A stretch of 64,000 bases of DNA. Origin: Ruegeria conchae. GTDB taxonomy: Bacteria; Pseudomonadota; Alphaproteobacteria; Rhodobacterales; Rhodobacteraceae. The position numbers were made by a program, and so were the translations under genes. Of the stretch, positions 55,944-63,871 are shown in pieces. The number at the start of each line of letters is the position of its first letter. Position 1 is the stretch's first letter. The notes beneath the pieces are model-generated. The model made no database searches, was not told the origin of the DNA, and saw only the letters and a list, made by a program, of their open reading frames with translations. The stretch is taken from NCBI RefSeq assembly GCF_000192475.1, contig NZ_AEYW01000013.1:310001-374000 (forward strand), in the 5' to 3' direction.

Positions 55944-56422
55944 CCAAGACAGACGCGCCGAAACCGGCCAACCAGAAACGCCTGATGAAATCCGCCGCAC
56001 GCCTCTATGCCGTGCAGGCGCTATTCCAGATGGAGCAATCGGGTCAGACGACTGAAGCAGTCGTAACCGAGTTTCTGGATCACCGTTTTGGCGCCGTCTA
56101 TGAAGGCGAAGAAATGCTGGATGGCGATATCAGCGTCTTCCGCAAACTGGTGGATGACGCCGTGAACTATCAGGCCCCCATCGACCAGATGACCGACCGC
56201 GCGCTGGTGGCGAAATGGCCCATAGCCCGCATCGATCCGACCCTGCGCGCCCTGTTTCGAGCCGCCGGAGCGGAACTGACCCAAAGTAACACACCGCCCA
56301 AAGTCGTCATCACTGAGTTTGTCGACGTGGCCCGTGCATTCTTCCCCGAAGGGAAAGAACCCAAATTCGTCAACGCTGTGCTGGATCATATGGCGCGCGA
56401 GGCTCAGCCCGAGGCGTTCTGA
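55940..56422 (+). CDS. nusB: transcription antitermination factor NusB
   Basis: 160 aa all-helical protein that binds boxA with NusE in rRNA antitermination. RLYAVQALFQMEQSG near residue 25 and VVITEFVDVARAFFPEGKEPKFVNAVLDHMAR near the C-terminus are conserved. ATGA overlap with ribH. Confidence 0.95.
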   Translation: MTKTDAPKPANQKRLMKSAARLYAVQALFQMEQSGQTTEAVVTEFLDHRFGAVYEGEEMLDGDISVFRKLVDDAVNYQAPIDQMTDRALVAKWPIARIDPTLRALFRAAGAELTQSNTPPKVVITEFVDVARAFFPEGKEPKFVNAVLDHMAREAQPEAF

Positions 56423-56481
56423 CACCTTTACCCGGACCAGATATGCACTAGCCTGAAAACCAGAGCGCAAGGAGGTTCACC

Positions 56482-56787
56482 ATGCCCAAACTGGTCCGAC
56501 TTTATATCACTCAAGTTGCATGGGGCTTTGTCATCTCGGCTGTTTTTGTCGGTGTGCTTCTGGCGATGAACGTTGCCAACCTGCGCCACCTGATTACAGG
56601 GTCAGAGATCGGACTGATCGCATTGGTGATGATCTGGTTTATGAACGGGATCGTATTCGCAGGGGTTCAGTTCGCCTACAAGATCATGAGCATGGCAGAT
56701 AACACCCAGGGGCCGCACGGTGGATCAGCTGTTGCCCACAATTTCCGACCTGCAGTCGTGAAGCAGGAAGTGCGACCAGATCATTGA
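56482..56787 (+). CDS. small membrane protein, possible SspA-type salt-stress protein
   Basis: 101 aa. Two hydrophobic helices (about 10-30 and 42-65) and a polar tail. AAGGAGG precedes ATG 56482, so it is a real gene. It runs convergent with the 6S RNA candidate; in Rhodobacter sphaeroides the salt-stress membrane gene sspA lies just downstream of the 6S gene on the other strand, which makes this the likely counterpart. The function is otherwise unknown. Confidence 0.8.
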   Translation: MPKLVRLYITQVAWGFVISAVFVGVLLAMNVANLRHLITGSEIGLIALVMIWFMNGIVFAGVQFAYKIMSMADNTQGPHGGSAVAHNFRPAVVKQEVRPDH

Positions 56788-56799
56788 TCTGAAAAGGAA

Positions 56800-56966
56800 A
56801 AATGTGGCGGGACCACCAGTCAACCGTGGGGCTTTGATTCCCGAGGACCTGTGTATACAGGTGGGCGCCAGATAATCAGGCCAGGACCTGAACAGAGCCA
56901 GCTCCCTCGGAATTGCTTAAGGCCACCGGAATGCTGCCGTGCACGAGAAGGGCAGAACCCGCCAAG
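56800..56966 (-). ncRNA. ssrS: 6S RNA candidate
   Basis: About 165 nt. On the minus strand, ends TGGCGGG and CCCGCCA close the molecule; the interior folds as a long, imperfect hairpin (GATTCCCGAGG with CCTCGGAATT) with a central loop and an ACCTGT/ACAGGT end stem, the shape of 6S RNA. A minus-strand T run follows the closing stem, and none follows on the plus strand, so the minus strand is transcribed. Location opposite a small membrane gene matches Rhodobacter. Not checked with a covariance model. Confidence 0.68.
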
Positions 56967-57003
56967 CGCTTAAGTAGGGCGTGAAGCGGGTTCGCACAAG
57001 GGG

Positions 57004-57429
57004 TTATGCATCAACAGTTTCGTGCAGTGCTGTGCGCATCTTACCGAAATGTTCGTCCCAGCCATTGTCCAGTGCAAGGATCAGGCCAAAGGCGTCGACC
57101 CCTTGTGGTAGCCCTTCGTGCAACAAGCCAAGGCGTGTACCGCCCGGGACCGGTTCCAAGGTCCATTTGACCACGCTCACGGCTTTACCCATTGGTTTGA
57201 CGGTGAATGTGTATTCCAGATATTCCGGGCGGCGCGCCTCACGCACTTCACCCCAGATCAGAAGATCACCGCTGGTCGTCCCGAACATCTCAAGCTTATT
57301 ACCCGCTGCCAAAGGTCGTTCGGGTTTGTGGAACCATTCTGCCAGACGGTCGGGTTCGGTTAGGTAAGCCCAAACAGTTTCGGGCTCGGCCCGCAAGAAT
57401 ATGGTCTTTTGCAATACGGCATTGGTCAC
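57004..57429 (-). CDS. SRPBCC (AHSA1-like) domain protein
   Basis: 141 aa. IFLRAEPETVWAYLTEPDRLAEWF and GKMRTALHETV are typical of AHSA1/START-like hydrophobic-pocket proteins. Start GTG 57429 overlaps the ArsR stop, the usual regulator/SRPBCC pair. Function unknown; it often binds a small hydrophobic ligand. Confidence 0.9.
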   Translation of the reverse strand: MTNAVLQKTIFLRAEPETVWAYLTEPDRLAEWFHKPERPLAAGNKLEMFGTTSGDLLIWGEVREARRPEYLEYTFTVKPMGKAVSVVKWTLEPVPGGTRLGLLHEGLPQGVDAFGLILALDNGWDEHFGKMRTALHETVDA

Positions 57430-57746
57430 TTTTTATTCCTCTCTATCGCTTCTTGTAAGTTCGAAAGGCGGTCGTCCCAGAACCGATCAAAATAGCTGAG
57501 CCAGTCCAGAACAGGGGCTATCCCCTTGGGTTCAAGCCGATTAATGCGTTCACGGCCCTTTGCTTCGACCGTAATCAGACCGCCATCTGACAGAACAGTC
57601 AGGTGTTTTTTGACCGCCGCCCTTGTCATGTCGAAGCGTTCGGTGAGTTGTGCGATCGTCATGTCCTTGGCCGCCAACATCTGCACAATGTCCCGACGGG
57701 TAGGGTCAGCAAGCGCCCGGAACGCGTTTTGAATCTTCGGGTCCAT
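57426..57746 (-). CDS. ArsR-family transcriptional regulator
   Basis: 106 aa winged helix: ALADPTRRDIVQMLAAKDMTIAQLTERFDMTRAAVKKHLTVLSDGGLI. No metal-binding cysteines, so it belongs to the non-metal ArsR group that partners SRPBCC proteins. ATG 57746 is preferred because GGAG precedes it; four more codons are possible. Two operators lie directly upstream. Confidence 0.92.
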   Translation of the reverse strand: MDPKIQNAFRALADPTRRDIVQMLAAKDMTIAQLTERFDMTRAAVKKHLTVLSDGGLITVEAKGRERINRLEPKGIAPVLDWLSYFDRFWDDRLSNLQEAIERNKK

Positions 57747-57760
57747 GGTACACTCCATAT

Positions 57761-57776
57761 GATACCATTAGGTACT
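57761..57776. promoter_or_regulatory. ArsR operator 1 (imperfect)
   Basis: GATACCATTAGGTACT, an imperfect copy of the nearby GATACCA/TGGTATC repeat, 15 bases before the arsR ATG. Confidence 0.6.
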
Positions 57777-57786
57777 ATATTAATGA

Positions 57787-57802
57787 GATACCAAATGGTA
57801 TC
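57787..57802. promoter_or_regulatory. ArsR operator 2 (perfect inverted repeat)
   Basis: GATACCA-AA-TGGTATC, perfect 7-bp arms. It lies 26 bases from the first copy and also upstream of mmcB, so two genes may share control. Confidence 0.7.
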
Positions 57803-57822
57803 ATGTCAAGAGCTTGATTTTT

Positions 57823-57837
57823 GTTCACTAATTGTTC
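57823..57837 (+). promoter_or_regulatory. alphaproteobacterial LexA (SOS) box
   Basis: GTTCACTAATTGTTC is an exact GTTC-N7-GTTC match, 12 bases before the mmcB ATG. This direct repeat is the LexA site of alphaproteobacteria. Confidence 0.85.
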
Positions 57838-57848
57838 ACATTTTAGAT

Positions 57849-58280
57849 ATGACACTCGATCTACAACCTGGACAAAAACTGGCACGCGGTGTTTCGCGAC
57901 ATTTGTTAACCCATGGCTATGTTTCAATTGAGGAATTTGTACCGGCACGGGGTCTGCGCGTCGATGTAATGGGCTTGGGCCCAAAGGGCGAGCTGTGGGT
58001 GATCGAGTGCAAATCCAGTCGTGCTGACTATCAGTCAGACTCTAAGTGGCAGGGCTATCTGGAATGGTGTGATCGATTCTTTTGGGCGGTAGATACTGAC
58101 TTTCCGACCGATTTGCTGCCTGAAGACACTGGGTTGATTATTGCAGACGCATATGATGCCGAGATCATCCGAATGAGCCCGGAAAGCAAAGTGGCTCCGG
58201 CGCGAAGAAAGAAGATGATCCAGAAATTTGCTGTAGACGCAGCCCGCAGGCTGCATACGCTGCGTGATCCGCGACTTTAA
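57849..58280 (+). CDS. mmcB: MmcB family DNA repair protein
   Basis: 143 aa. It begins MTLDLQPGQKLARGVSRHLL and carries ECKSSRADYQSDSKWQGYLEWCDRFFWAV, the nuclease-like core of the MmcB family, linked to DNA-damage survival. Start ATG 57849 sits just after the SOS box, so induction by LexA loss is expected. The 3' end overlaps the next gene by four bases. Confidence 0.88.
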   Translation: MTLDLQPGQKLARGVSRHLLTHGYVSIEEFVPARGLRVDVMGLGPKGELWVIECKSSRADYQSDSKWQGYLEWCDRFFWAVDTDFPTDLLPEDTGLIIADAYDAEIIRMSPESKVAPARRKKMIQKFAVDAARRLHTLRDPRL

Positions 58281-58465
58281 CTGCTGACTGCCCGCGCTGC
58301 CTGAGCAGCGGCGCGGATTTCCTCGGCGATTTCTTCGGCCTCTTCCGGGTCAAAATCCATCGGAATCTCAATACCGGAACCTTCAATAAACAGACGCACC
58401 ATACCCTGATCGGTGGGGCCGATCTGCAGATTCGCTTCGATTTCGCGTTCGGTGTTGATGCCCAT
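58277..58465 (-). CDS. DUF6324 small protein
   Basis: 62 aa. A GGAGG site precedes ATG 58465. The product is short and acidic, starting MGINTEREIEANLQIGPTDQG and ending in a helix (DPEEAEEIAEEIRAAAQAA). It fits a small roseobacter family (DUF6324) of unknown role. The longer frame to 59005 has no support. Confidence 0.75.
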   Translation of the reverse strand: MGINTEREIEANLQIGPTDQGMVRLFIEGSGIEIPMDFDPEEAEEIAEEIRAAAQAARAVSS

Positions 58466-58543
58466 TTGTGCCTCCGGGAATTCAGTCTTGGTGCTAGCGT
58501 GCAACGGGTTGAGAATCAAGCGGGCTATAGGGTCAGATAGGGA

Positions 58544-59026
58544 ATGGATGACATCAACCTTAGACCCTTTCGTCCAGATGACACCGCGTGGCTGGTGGAA
58601 CGTCACGGTACGCTGTATGGCCGCGATGAGGGGTTCGACGAGACTTTCGCCCCACTGGTGGCGCGAATTCTTGAGGATTTTATTGCCAATAGTAACTCGG
58701 AACGCGAATGCGGTTGGATTGCCGAGCGCGCAGGTAAGCGACTTGGAAGTATATTCTGTGTCACGCAGGACAACCACACTGCCAAGCTGCGCTTGTTTTT
58801 GCTGGTGCCCGAAGCTCGCGGGCTGGGGCTCGGAAAGCGTCTTTTGACCACCTGCATGGGCTTTGCGCGCGGCGCGGGATATCGTGAAATGGCGCTTTGG
58901 ACTCATGAAAGCCACGCTGCGGCCTGCGGGCTTTACCGCTCGTTTGGATGGCGGCTTACAGACAGCAAGCCGGTACATTCCTTTGGTGTCGATCTGGTAG
59001 AACAAAGCTGGCGAATTCGCCTTTAA
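58544..59026 (+). CDS. GNAT family N-acetyltransferase
   Basis: 160 aa. Motif A LLVPEARGLGLGKRLL binds acetyl-CoA, followed by MALWTHESHAAACGLYRSFGW. Such C-terminal-type GNATs often occur fused to MarR regulators; here the domain is alone. Target unknown. ATG 58544. Confidence 0.88.
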   Translation: MDDINLRPFRPDDTAWLVERHGTLYGRDEGFDETFAPLVARILEDFIANSNSERECGWIAERAGKRLGSIFCVTQDNHTAKLRLFLLVPEARGLGLGKRLLTTCMGFARGAGYREMALWTHESHAAACGLYRSFGWRLTDSKPVHSFGVDLVEQSWRIRL

Positions 59027-59073
59027 TCCCCTTGCAATCCTCGCACGCCTTCGCTAAATCGCCCCTCACGAGT

Positions 59074-59150
59074 GCCGCCTTAGCTCAGTTGGTTAGAGCG
59101 CTGGATTGTGGATCCAGAGGTCCCCTGTTCAAGCCAGGGAGGCGGTACCA
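59074..59150 (+). tRNA. tRNA-His(GTG)
   Basis: 77 nt with CCA. Acceptor GCCGCCT/AGGCGGT, D-arm TAGCTCAGTTGGTTAGAGC, anticodon stem CTGGA/TCCAG around TTGTGGA with anticodon GTG, T-arm TCCCCTGTTCAAGCCAGGGA. Confidence 0.95.
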
Positions 59151-59239
59151 TTTCCCCGGACTTGCATCGATTGCCGAATAAGGTCTCGGGGGTGATCCGG
59201 CGCTTGCCATAAACCGCATTCTAGAGGTGTAGTTGAGAC

Positions 59240-60259
59240 ATGCCGGACGCTAAGTTTTCAGAAACCCGCACTGCCGCCCGCCTCTCTGTCGCCCCCATGA
59301 TGGACTGGACGGATCGTCACTGTCGGTATCTGCATCGCCTGCTGAGTTCGCGAACGCTGTTGTACACCGAAATGGTGACGGCACCCGCTTTGGTACGGGG
59401 TGGGGCGTTTCATTTGCTTGAATACAGCCCCCAGGAACATCCAATCGCGCTTCAGCTGGGTGGGTCCGATCCAAGCGAATTGGCACTGGCTGCCAAGATG
59501 GGGGCCGAGGCTGGGTATGATGAGATCAATCTGAATTGCGGCTGCCCGTCTGATCGTGTGCAATCGGGCACTTTTGGCGCCGTATTGATGCGCGAACCTG
59601 AGCGTGTTGCGGAATGTGTTGCGGCAATGCGAGAGGTCGTGGAGGCTGAAGTCACTGTAAAGTGCCGGATCGGCGTTGATGAGCAAGACCCTCAAAAGGT
59701 GCTGCCCGTTTTCCTTGAGCAAATCAAAACGGCGGGATGTGAACGTGTCACGATCCACGCACGAATGGCATGGCTGCAAGGGCTAAGCCCTAAGGAAAAT
59801 AGGGATATCCCTCCGCTTGACTACGAACTGGTTCATCAGATGAAGGCAGATTTTCCTGACCTTCACATTTCGATCAACGGTGGAATTACATCGCTGGTAC
59901 AGGCGCAGGAGCATCTGGACGCTGGGCTTGATGGCGTCATGATCGGGCGCGCGGCCTATCATCAGCCAACGGATATCCTGGCCGGGGCAGATCCGCTGAT
60001 TTTTGGAATCGGCCAGATTGCAGATCCGATGGACGTGGTTCAAAAAATGTTGCCCTATGTCGAGGCGCATCTTGCCGGTGGTGGGCGATTGCACCAGATC
60101 ACTCGGCATATGCTGGGTCTGTTTGCAGGACGTCCGGGTGCGCGGGGATGGCGGCGGATGCTATCTGAGGGCGCAGTGCGCGAAAATGCAGGGCCTGAGG
60201 TGATCCTGCGGGCTCTGGATTCGATTGTGTCGAATGCATCGGTAGAGCAGGTGGTTTGA
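59240..60259 (+). CDS. dusA: tRNA-dihydrouridine(20/20a) synthase DusA
   Basis: 339 aa FMN enzyme that reduces uridines in the tRNA D-loop. SVAPMMDWTDRHCRYLHRLL and NLNCGCPSDRVQSG with catalytic Cys102 are the DusA signature, then TVKCRIGVDEQ and ISINGGI. It follows tRNA-His by 90 bases on the same strand. Confidence 0.95.
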   Translation: MPDAKFSETRTAARLSVAPMMDWTDRHCRYLHRLLSSRTLLYTEMVTAPALVRGGAFHLLEYSPQEHPIALQLGGSDPSELALAAKMGAEAGYDEINLNCGCPSDRVQSGTFGAVLMREPERVAECVAAMREVVEAEVTVKCRIGVDEQDPQKVLPVFLEQIKTAGCERVTIHARMAWLQGLSPKENRDIPPLDYELVHQMKADFPDLHISINGGITSLVQAQEHLDAGLDGVMIGRAAYHQPTDILAGADPLIFGIGQIADPMDVVQKMLPYVEAHLAGGGRLHQITRHMLGLFAGRPGARGWRRMLSEGAVRENAGPEVILRALDSIVSNASVEQVV

Positions 60260-60284
60260 CACGGCCCTTGGCCGATTTGGAGGG

Positions 60285-61112
60285 ATGATGCCGGATACGA
60301 TGTTGCTGGCCCAGATGCTGGGGCTATTGCTTGTCATTGGCGCCTTCGCAGGGGTTTTGGCCGGGTTGTTGGGCGTTGGGGGCGGTATCGTGCTTGTGCC
60401 TGCTTTCTTCTATGCGTTTCAAACACTTGGATATGGCGGCCCACAGTTGATGCAATTGTGTCTGGCAACTTCGCTGGCGACTATAATTGTAACCTCTGTC
60501 CGCTCGGTGCTGAGCCATAACAAAAAAGGTGCAGTTGACTGGGATATTTTGCGCAGTTGGGGGCCGGGCATTGCGGCTGGTGCGATTATCGGCGTTCTGG
60601 TGGCTTCGGCGCTGAGAACAGAGTTGTTGCAGGCGTTATTCGGTATTCTTGGTATGGTTATCGGAGCCTATCTGGGATTGGGTAAGTCCGAATGGAGGCT
60701 GGGGGAAGCGATGCCCAAAGGTTTGCGCCGCGCCGCCTTGTCCCCCTCGGTCGGATTTCTATCGGTTTTAATGGGGATCGGCGGGGGCAGCTTTGGTGTC
60801 CCACTCATGAGCCTCTACAACACCCCGATCCATCGCGCAGTTGCGACCGCCGCTGGATTTGGCGTGATCATCGCAGTGCCATCGGTGCTGGGCTTTCTAT
60901 TTCTTAACATCGCACCTGAGCATCGCCCGCCTCTGACCATTGGAGCGGTCAATCTGGTGGCTTTCAGTATCGTTGTGGCCATGACCATGATCACTGCGCC
61001 ATGGGGCGTAAAGCTTGCTCATGCGATGGACCCGAAACCGCTTAGACGCGTATTTGCTGTCTTCCTTACGCTCGTGGCGTTGAATATGCTGCGCAAGGCT
61101 CTGGGATGGTAG
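60285..61112 (+). CDS. TauE/SafE family membrane permease
   Basis: 275 aa, about eight helices. GVLAGLLGVGGGIVLVPAFF and FLSVLMGIGGGSFGVPLMS are the paired repeats of TauE/SafE proteins, several of which export sulfite or sulfoacetate. A link to the sulfonate operon 35 kb away is only a guess. GGAGGG lies immediately before ATG 60285, so ATG 60288 is better spaced. Overlaps the next gene by seven bases. Confidence 0.9.
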   Translation: MMPDTMLLAQMLGLLLVIGAFAGVLAGLLGVGGGIVLVPAFFYAFQTLGYGGPQLMQLCLATSLATIIVTSVRSVLSHNKKGAVDWDILRSWGPGIAAGAIIGVLVASALRTELLQALFGILGMVIGAYLGLGKSEWRLGEAMPKGLRRAALSPSVGFLSVLMGIGGGSFGVPLMSLYNTPIHRAVATAAGFGVIIAVPSVLGFLFLNIAPEHRPPLTIGAVNLVAFSIVVAMTMITAPWGVKLAHAMDPKPLRRVFAVFLTLVALNMLRKALGW

Positions 61113-61891
61113 ACGCCTTTTACAACCGCGGTTGGGTCAGGTTTTCTCATGATGCAGCACTCGCTCAGTGGGTGGCGCAGGTTCTGCCTACGGCCCGCAA
61201 GGCGATCGACGATCCGCTACATTCTATCTGGCATGATTGCGAGGGGACTTGGTTCATCGGCGTGGACGCGCTGGAAAACGACGCGCAGGGCAGGGTAGAA
61301 GGGTCGCCAGCATTGTCCGGCGCGGCTATTGAGTTCGCGCAGCAACAATTCGGGGCGATCGACCTGCATAAGGCGCAGGTATCGGTCATTTATCCGGGGT
61401 ATCCTCAGCCCCGCCGGGGTGAAAGTGAAGCCGCCGCACGATATCGCGCCAATCGCGATGCAGCGCATGTGGATGGATTGAAGCCATCGGGACCAGACCG
61501 GCGACGGCACGTGGATGAACCGCATGCCTGGATATTGGGCATTCCGCTGACAGAAGCGTCTTGTGATGCCTCACCCATGGTGGTTTGGGATGGTAGCCAT
61601 AAAATACTTGGTGCAGCGTTCCGCAACGCGCTGAAAGATGTCTCTTCGGGCGAATTGGCCAACACTGATATCACGGATACCTATCAGGCTGCCCGACTGG
61701 AGGTGTTTCAAAACTGTCGGCGGATTGAACTGCCTGCACGGCCGGGTGAGGCCTATCTGTTGCATCGTCACTGTCTGCATGGTGTTGCCCCCTGGGGCGC
61801 TGACGCGGTTGCCGGGCCCGATGGACGGATGATCGCCTATTTCCGCCCCGAGTTGCCGGGCGGTGTGGCACAATGGCTGGAAACTCCGTAA
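61106..61891 (+). CDS. phytanoyl-CoA dioxygenase-like protein
   Basis: 261 aa. His121-x-Asp123 (RDAAHVDGL) and a later HRHCLHGVAPW with an Arg 20 residues on (RMIAYFRPEL) match the Fe(II) and 2-oxoglutarate residues of the PhyH-like oxygenase fold. Substrate unknown. Start ATG 61106 within the TauE stop region, so the two are coupled. Confidence 0.72.
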   Translation: MVDAFYNRGWVRFSHDAALAQWVAQVLPTARKAIDDPLHSIWHDCEGTWFIGVDALENDAQGRVEGSPALSGAAIEFAQQQFGAIDLHKAQVSVIYPGYPQPRRGESEAAARYRANRDAAHVDGLKPSGPDRRRHVDEPHAWILGIPLTEASCDASPMVVWDGSHKILGAAFRNALKDVSSGELANTDITDTYQAARLEVFQNCRRIELPARPGEAYLLHRHCLHGVAPWGADAVAGPDGRMIAYFRPELPGGVAQWLETP

Positions 61892-61927
61892 CCTCCTGCC
61901 ATTATTTGGCTTTGGAGGATGATTTAG

Positions 61928-62656
61928 ATGATTACAGTTCATACAAATTCTGATGGTGCGCTGATCGAAGTGGAGCTTTCAGGCGAGGTGACAAGCGCGG
62001 ATTACGCCGCCACATTGGTGCCCGCAATCGAGGCGGCGCTTGAGGATCACGATTCGGTTCGCCTGCTGGCGATCGCAACGCCTGAGTTCAAAGGATACGA
62101 CCTCGGCGCGGCATGGTCTGATACCAAGCTGGGGCTCAGTCATTGGCGTGGTTTTGATCGGATCGGGGTTGTCGCCGATCAAGGCTGGGTTCAGACAAGT
62201 ATCCGATTGGCCGCCCCCATACTTCCGTGCCCTGTGCAGGTTTTTGGGATGGATGAAGTGGAAGAGGCGCGCCGCTGGATGCGTGAGTCTCTCGGGGCGA
62301 TCCATGTGACCGATCTAGGTGGGCCGTGTGTTCAGATTAGTCTGATGGGCAAGCTTGATTCTGAAGAATACGGTCAGGCGCAATCCGACCTGGATGCAAT
62401 GTTGCGTGAACGCGACGGATTTCGTCTCCTGATTGATCTGCGCGAATTTGATGGCTGGCAAGGACTTACTGCGATGGCGGCGCATTTTCGGTTGGCCGCT
62501 GGTCATATCGGTATGTTGGACCGTGCAGCGATTGTTGGCGATAAGAGCTGGCAAAAGATGGCGCAACGCATGGCCAGTCACGTATTGGGGACCCGGACAC
62601 AGTATTTTCCTGCAGAAGAGTTCGAAAATGCGAAAACCTGGCTTGCGGCAGGGTAA
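61928..62656 (+). CDS. tandem SpoIIAA-like domain protein
   Basis: 242 aa of two similar STAS/SpoIIAA-like halves, about 1-120 and 125-242: each has a beta-rich start (IEVELSGEVTSADYAATLVP; VQISLMGKLDSEEYGQAQSD) and a late VAD/VGDxxW segment. Single-domain relatives are common; the duplication is less so. RBS GGAGGATG before ATG 61928. Possible carrier or membrane-lipid binder. Confidence 0.8.
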   Translation: MITVHTNSDGALIEVELSGEVTSADYAATLVPAIEAALEDHDSVRLLAIATPEFKGYDLGAAWSDTKLGLSHWRGFDRIGVVADQGWVQTSIRLAAPILPCPVQVFGMDEVEEARRWMRESLGAIHVTDLGGPCVQISLMGKLDSEEYGQAQSDLDAMLRERDGFRLLIDLREFDGWQGLTAMAAHFRLAAGHIGMLDRAAIVGDKSWQKMAQRMASHVLGTRTQYFPAEEFENAKTWLAAG

Positions 62657-62789
62657 GCTTGCTCAAGTAATAGCTATTGGAAACAATGCCTTGACCGGCG
62701 CCAAATTGATCTTTTCCAAGGTGACGTTACGGAATGCAGGCAATCGAGTACGTTTTTATTGACTGGCTGGTCAAAAAATTAAAGTGTGC

Positions 62790-62931
62790 GTTTTATCTTT
62801 CCCACGTTGCGAGGGAAGGGTGAAAACTGTTTCGCGCCGCTGTGGGCTGCCACTCACTCGACCTTCGGTCTCCGGGCTCTTCTACCCCCTCAGAGTTCGG
62901 GTCTGAACCACAGCGGCGCGGTTATTTTTTT
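62790..62931 (+). ncRNA. terminated small RNA of unknown family
   Basis: A perfect 13-bp stem, CGCGCCGCTGTGG (62833-62845) with CCACAGCGGCGCG (62908-62920), encloses 62 bases holding smaller stems (GACC-TTC-GGTC) and a C-rich CUACCCCCUC stretch, then ends GTTA and seven T: an intrinsic terminator on the plus strand. An earlier TTCCC/GGGAA stem (about 62799-62815) may be its 5' hairpin. It lies in a non-coding gap and does not match 4.5S, tmRNA or RNase P patterns I know. The 5' end is not certain. Confidence 0.65.
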
Positions 62932-62945
62932 GATCTGGCCCTAAG

Positions 62946-63146
62946 ATGAAACTCCGCTCAGTTTTGAACCGAATTTTGATTTGGGAAAGGTCGGATCGAC
63001 CTCGAGTCAGCAGCGTCCCAGATGAAGCGCGCAAAAACTTGAAACAAGCGGCAAATCGGGCTGAATTGGTCGAATTGTTCGGCGCAGAATTACGAGACCG
63101 AAATGTGCTCCAAGAATTACCACCAACTCAGAAAGCTAAATTCTGA
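62946..63146 (+). CDS. doubtful small hypothetical protein
   Basis: 66 codons beginning just after the RNA's T run. No convincing ribosome site (CTAAG only) and no recognisable family; the product is basic and helical. Kept at low confidence because it starts right after a terminator and has no competing frame. Confidence 0.33.
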   Translation: MKLRSVLNRILIWERSDRPRVSSVPDEARKNLKQAANRAELVELFGAELRDRNVLQELPPTQKAKF

Positions 63147-63155
63147 CATATAGTT

Positions 63156-63389
63156 TTATGAATTGCCCAAACGTGCGGCACGCCCGCCACGACGCCTGGC
63201 CAGACGCGGTTTGCGTTCGGGAAGGTCTTGCATAATCTCGGCCCGTTCGCTGCTATTCATTTTGGACCAGCGCGAGATCTCGTCAATTGTACGATAGCAA
63301 CCAGTGCAGATACGCTCGGTCGGGTGAACGACGCAGATCTGGATGCAAGGGCTTTCGACCTCGTCCCGTTTCCAAACCATGTTCGTCAT
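63156..63389 (-). CDS. DUF1289 domain protein
   Basis: 77 aa. ESPCIQICVV...ICTGCYRTIDEISRWSKM is the DUF1289 cysteine-rich signature, likely a small metal or Fe-S site, then a basic tail RRRGGRAARLG. ATG 63389 chosen; ATG 63380 is possible. It follows ruvX on the same strand, a usual neighbour. Confidence 0.88.
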   Translation of the reverse strand: MTNMVWKRDEVESPCIQICVVHPTERICTGCYRTIDEISRWSKMNSSERAEIMQDLPERKPRLARRRGGRAARLGNS

Positions 63390-63406
63390 TGGCGATATCC
63401 GATCCG

Positions 63407-63871
63407 TCAAAGAAAGCGCAGTCTGTCCAGCGCCCCTTGCAGGATATAGCCGGCGGCGACGTGATCGATAACCTGTCCGCGACGTTTTCGTGTCGTATCC
63501 GCCTCCAACAGTGCTTTTTCTGCCGCAACCGTGCTAAGCCGTTCGTCCCAGAACCCGATGGGCAGATCGGTTAAACGTGCCAGATTACGGGCAAATGCAC
63601 GCGTGGACTGACATCTTGGTCCCTCGCTGCCGTCCATGTTGCGAGGCAGCCCTAAGACAATACCGCCAATCTCACGGTCGGTCACGATCTCGATCAAACG
63701 CGCGGAATCCAGCGTGAATTTCTTACGACGAACGGTTTCAAGCGGAGTCGCAACGCCACGCATTCGGTCGGACACCGCAACCCCAATGGTTTTCTCGCCC
63801 AGATCAAGACCCATGAGGGCCGACATCGGTGAAAGGGCGGCGGCGAATTCCTCGAAGGCATCGTGGATCAT
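63407..63871 (-). CDS. ruvX: RuvX/YqgF family Holliday junction resolvase-like protein
   Basis: 154 aa RNase H-like fold. Metal residues occur in GLDLGEKTIGVAVSD, GGIVLGLPRNMDGSEG and WDERLSTVAAEKAL. Members act in pre-16S rRNA 5' processing and perhaps recombination. ATG 63871 overlaps the stop of the upstream gene. Confidence 0.94.
   Translation of the reverse strand: MIHDAFEEFAAALSPMSALMGLDLGEKTIGVAVSDRMRGVATPLETVRRKKFTLDSARLIEIVTDREIGGIVLGLPRNMDGSEGPRCQSTRAFARNLARLTDLPIGFWDERLSTVAAEKALLEADTTRKRRGQVIDHVAAGYILQGALDRLRFL

Larger units (their letters stand above)
62657..63155. other. gene-poor region with a structured RNA and one doubtful small ORF
   Basis: About 500 bases. It holds a TTGAC..GTCAA repeat (62759-62774), the RNA at 62790-62931, and the 66-codon frame listed separately. 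Nothing else was recognised. Confidence 0.6.

Noticed and set aside
56800..56966. SRP (4.5S) RNA
   Set aside because: The conserved GGAA-loop and AGCAG pattern is absent; size, strand and neighbour fit 6S RNA better.
62759..62774. TTGAC-N6-GTCAA repeat as a second BetI-like operator
   Set aside because: The arms match the 8307 site but the spacing differs by four bases and there is no related gene next to it.
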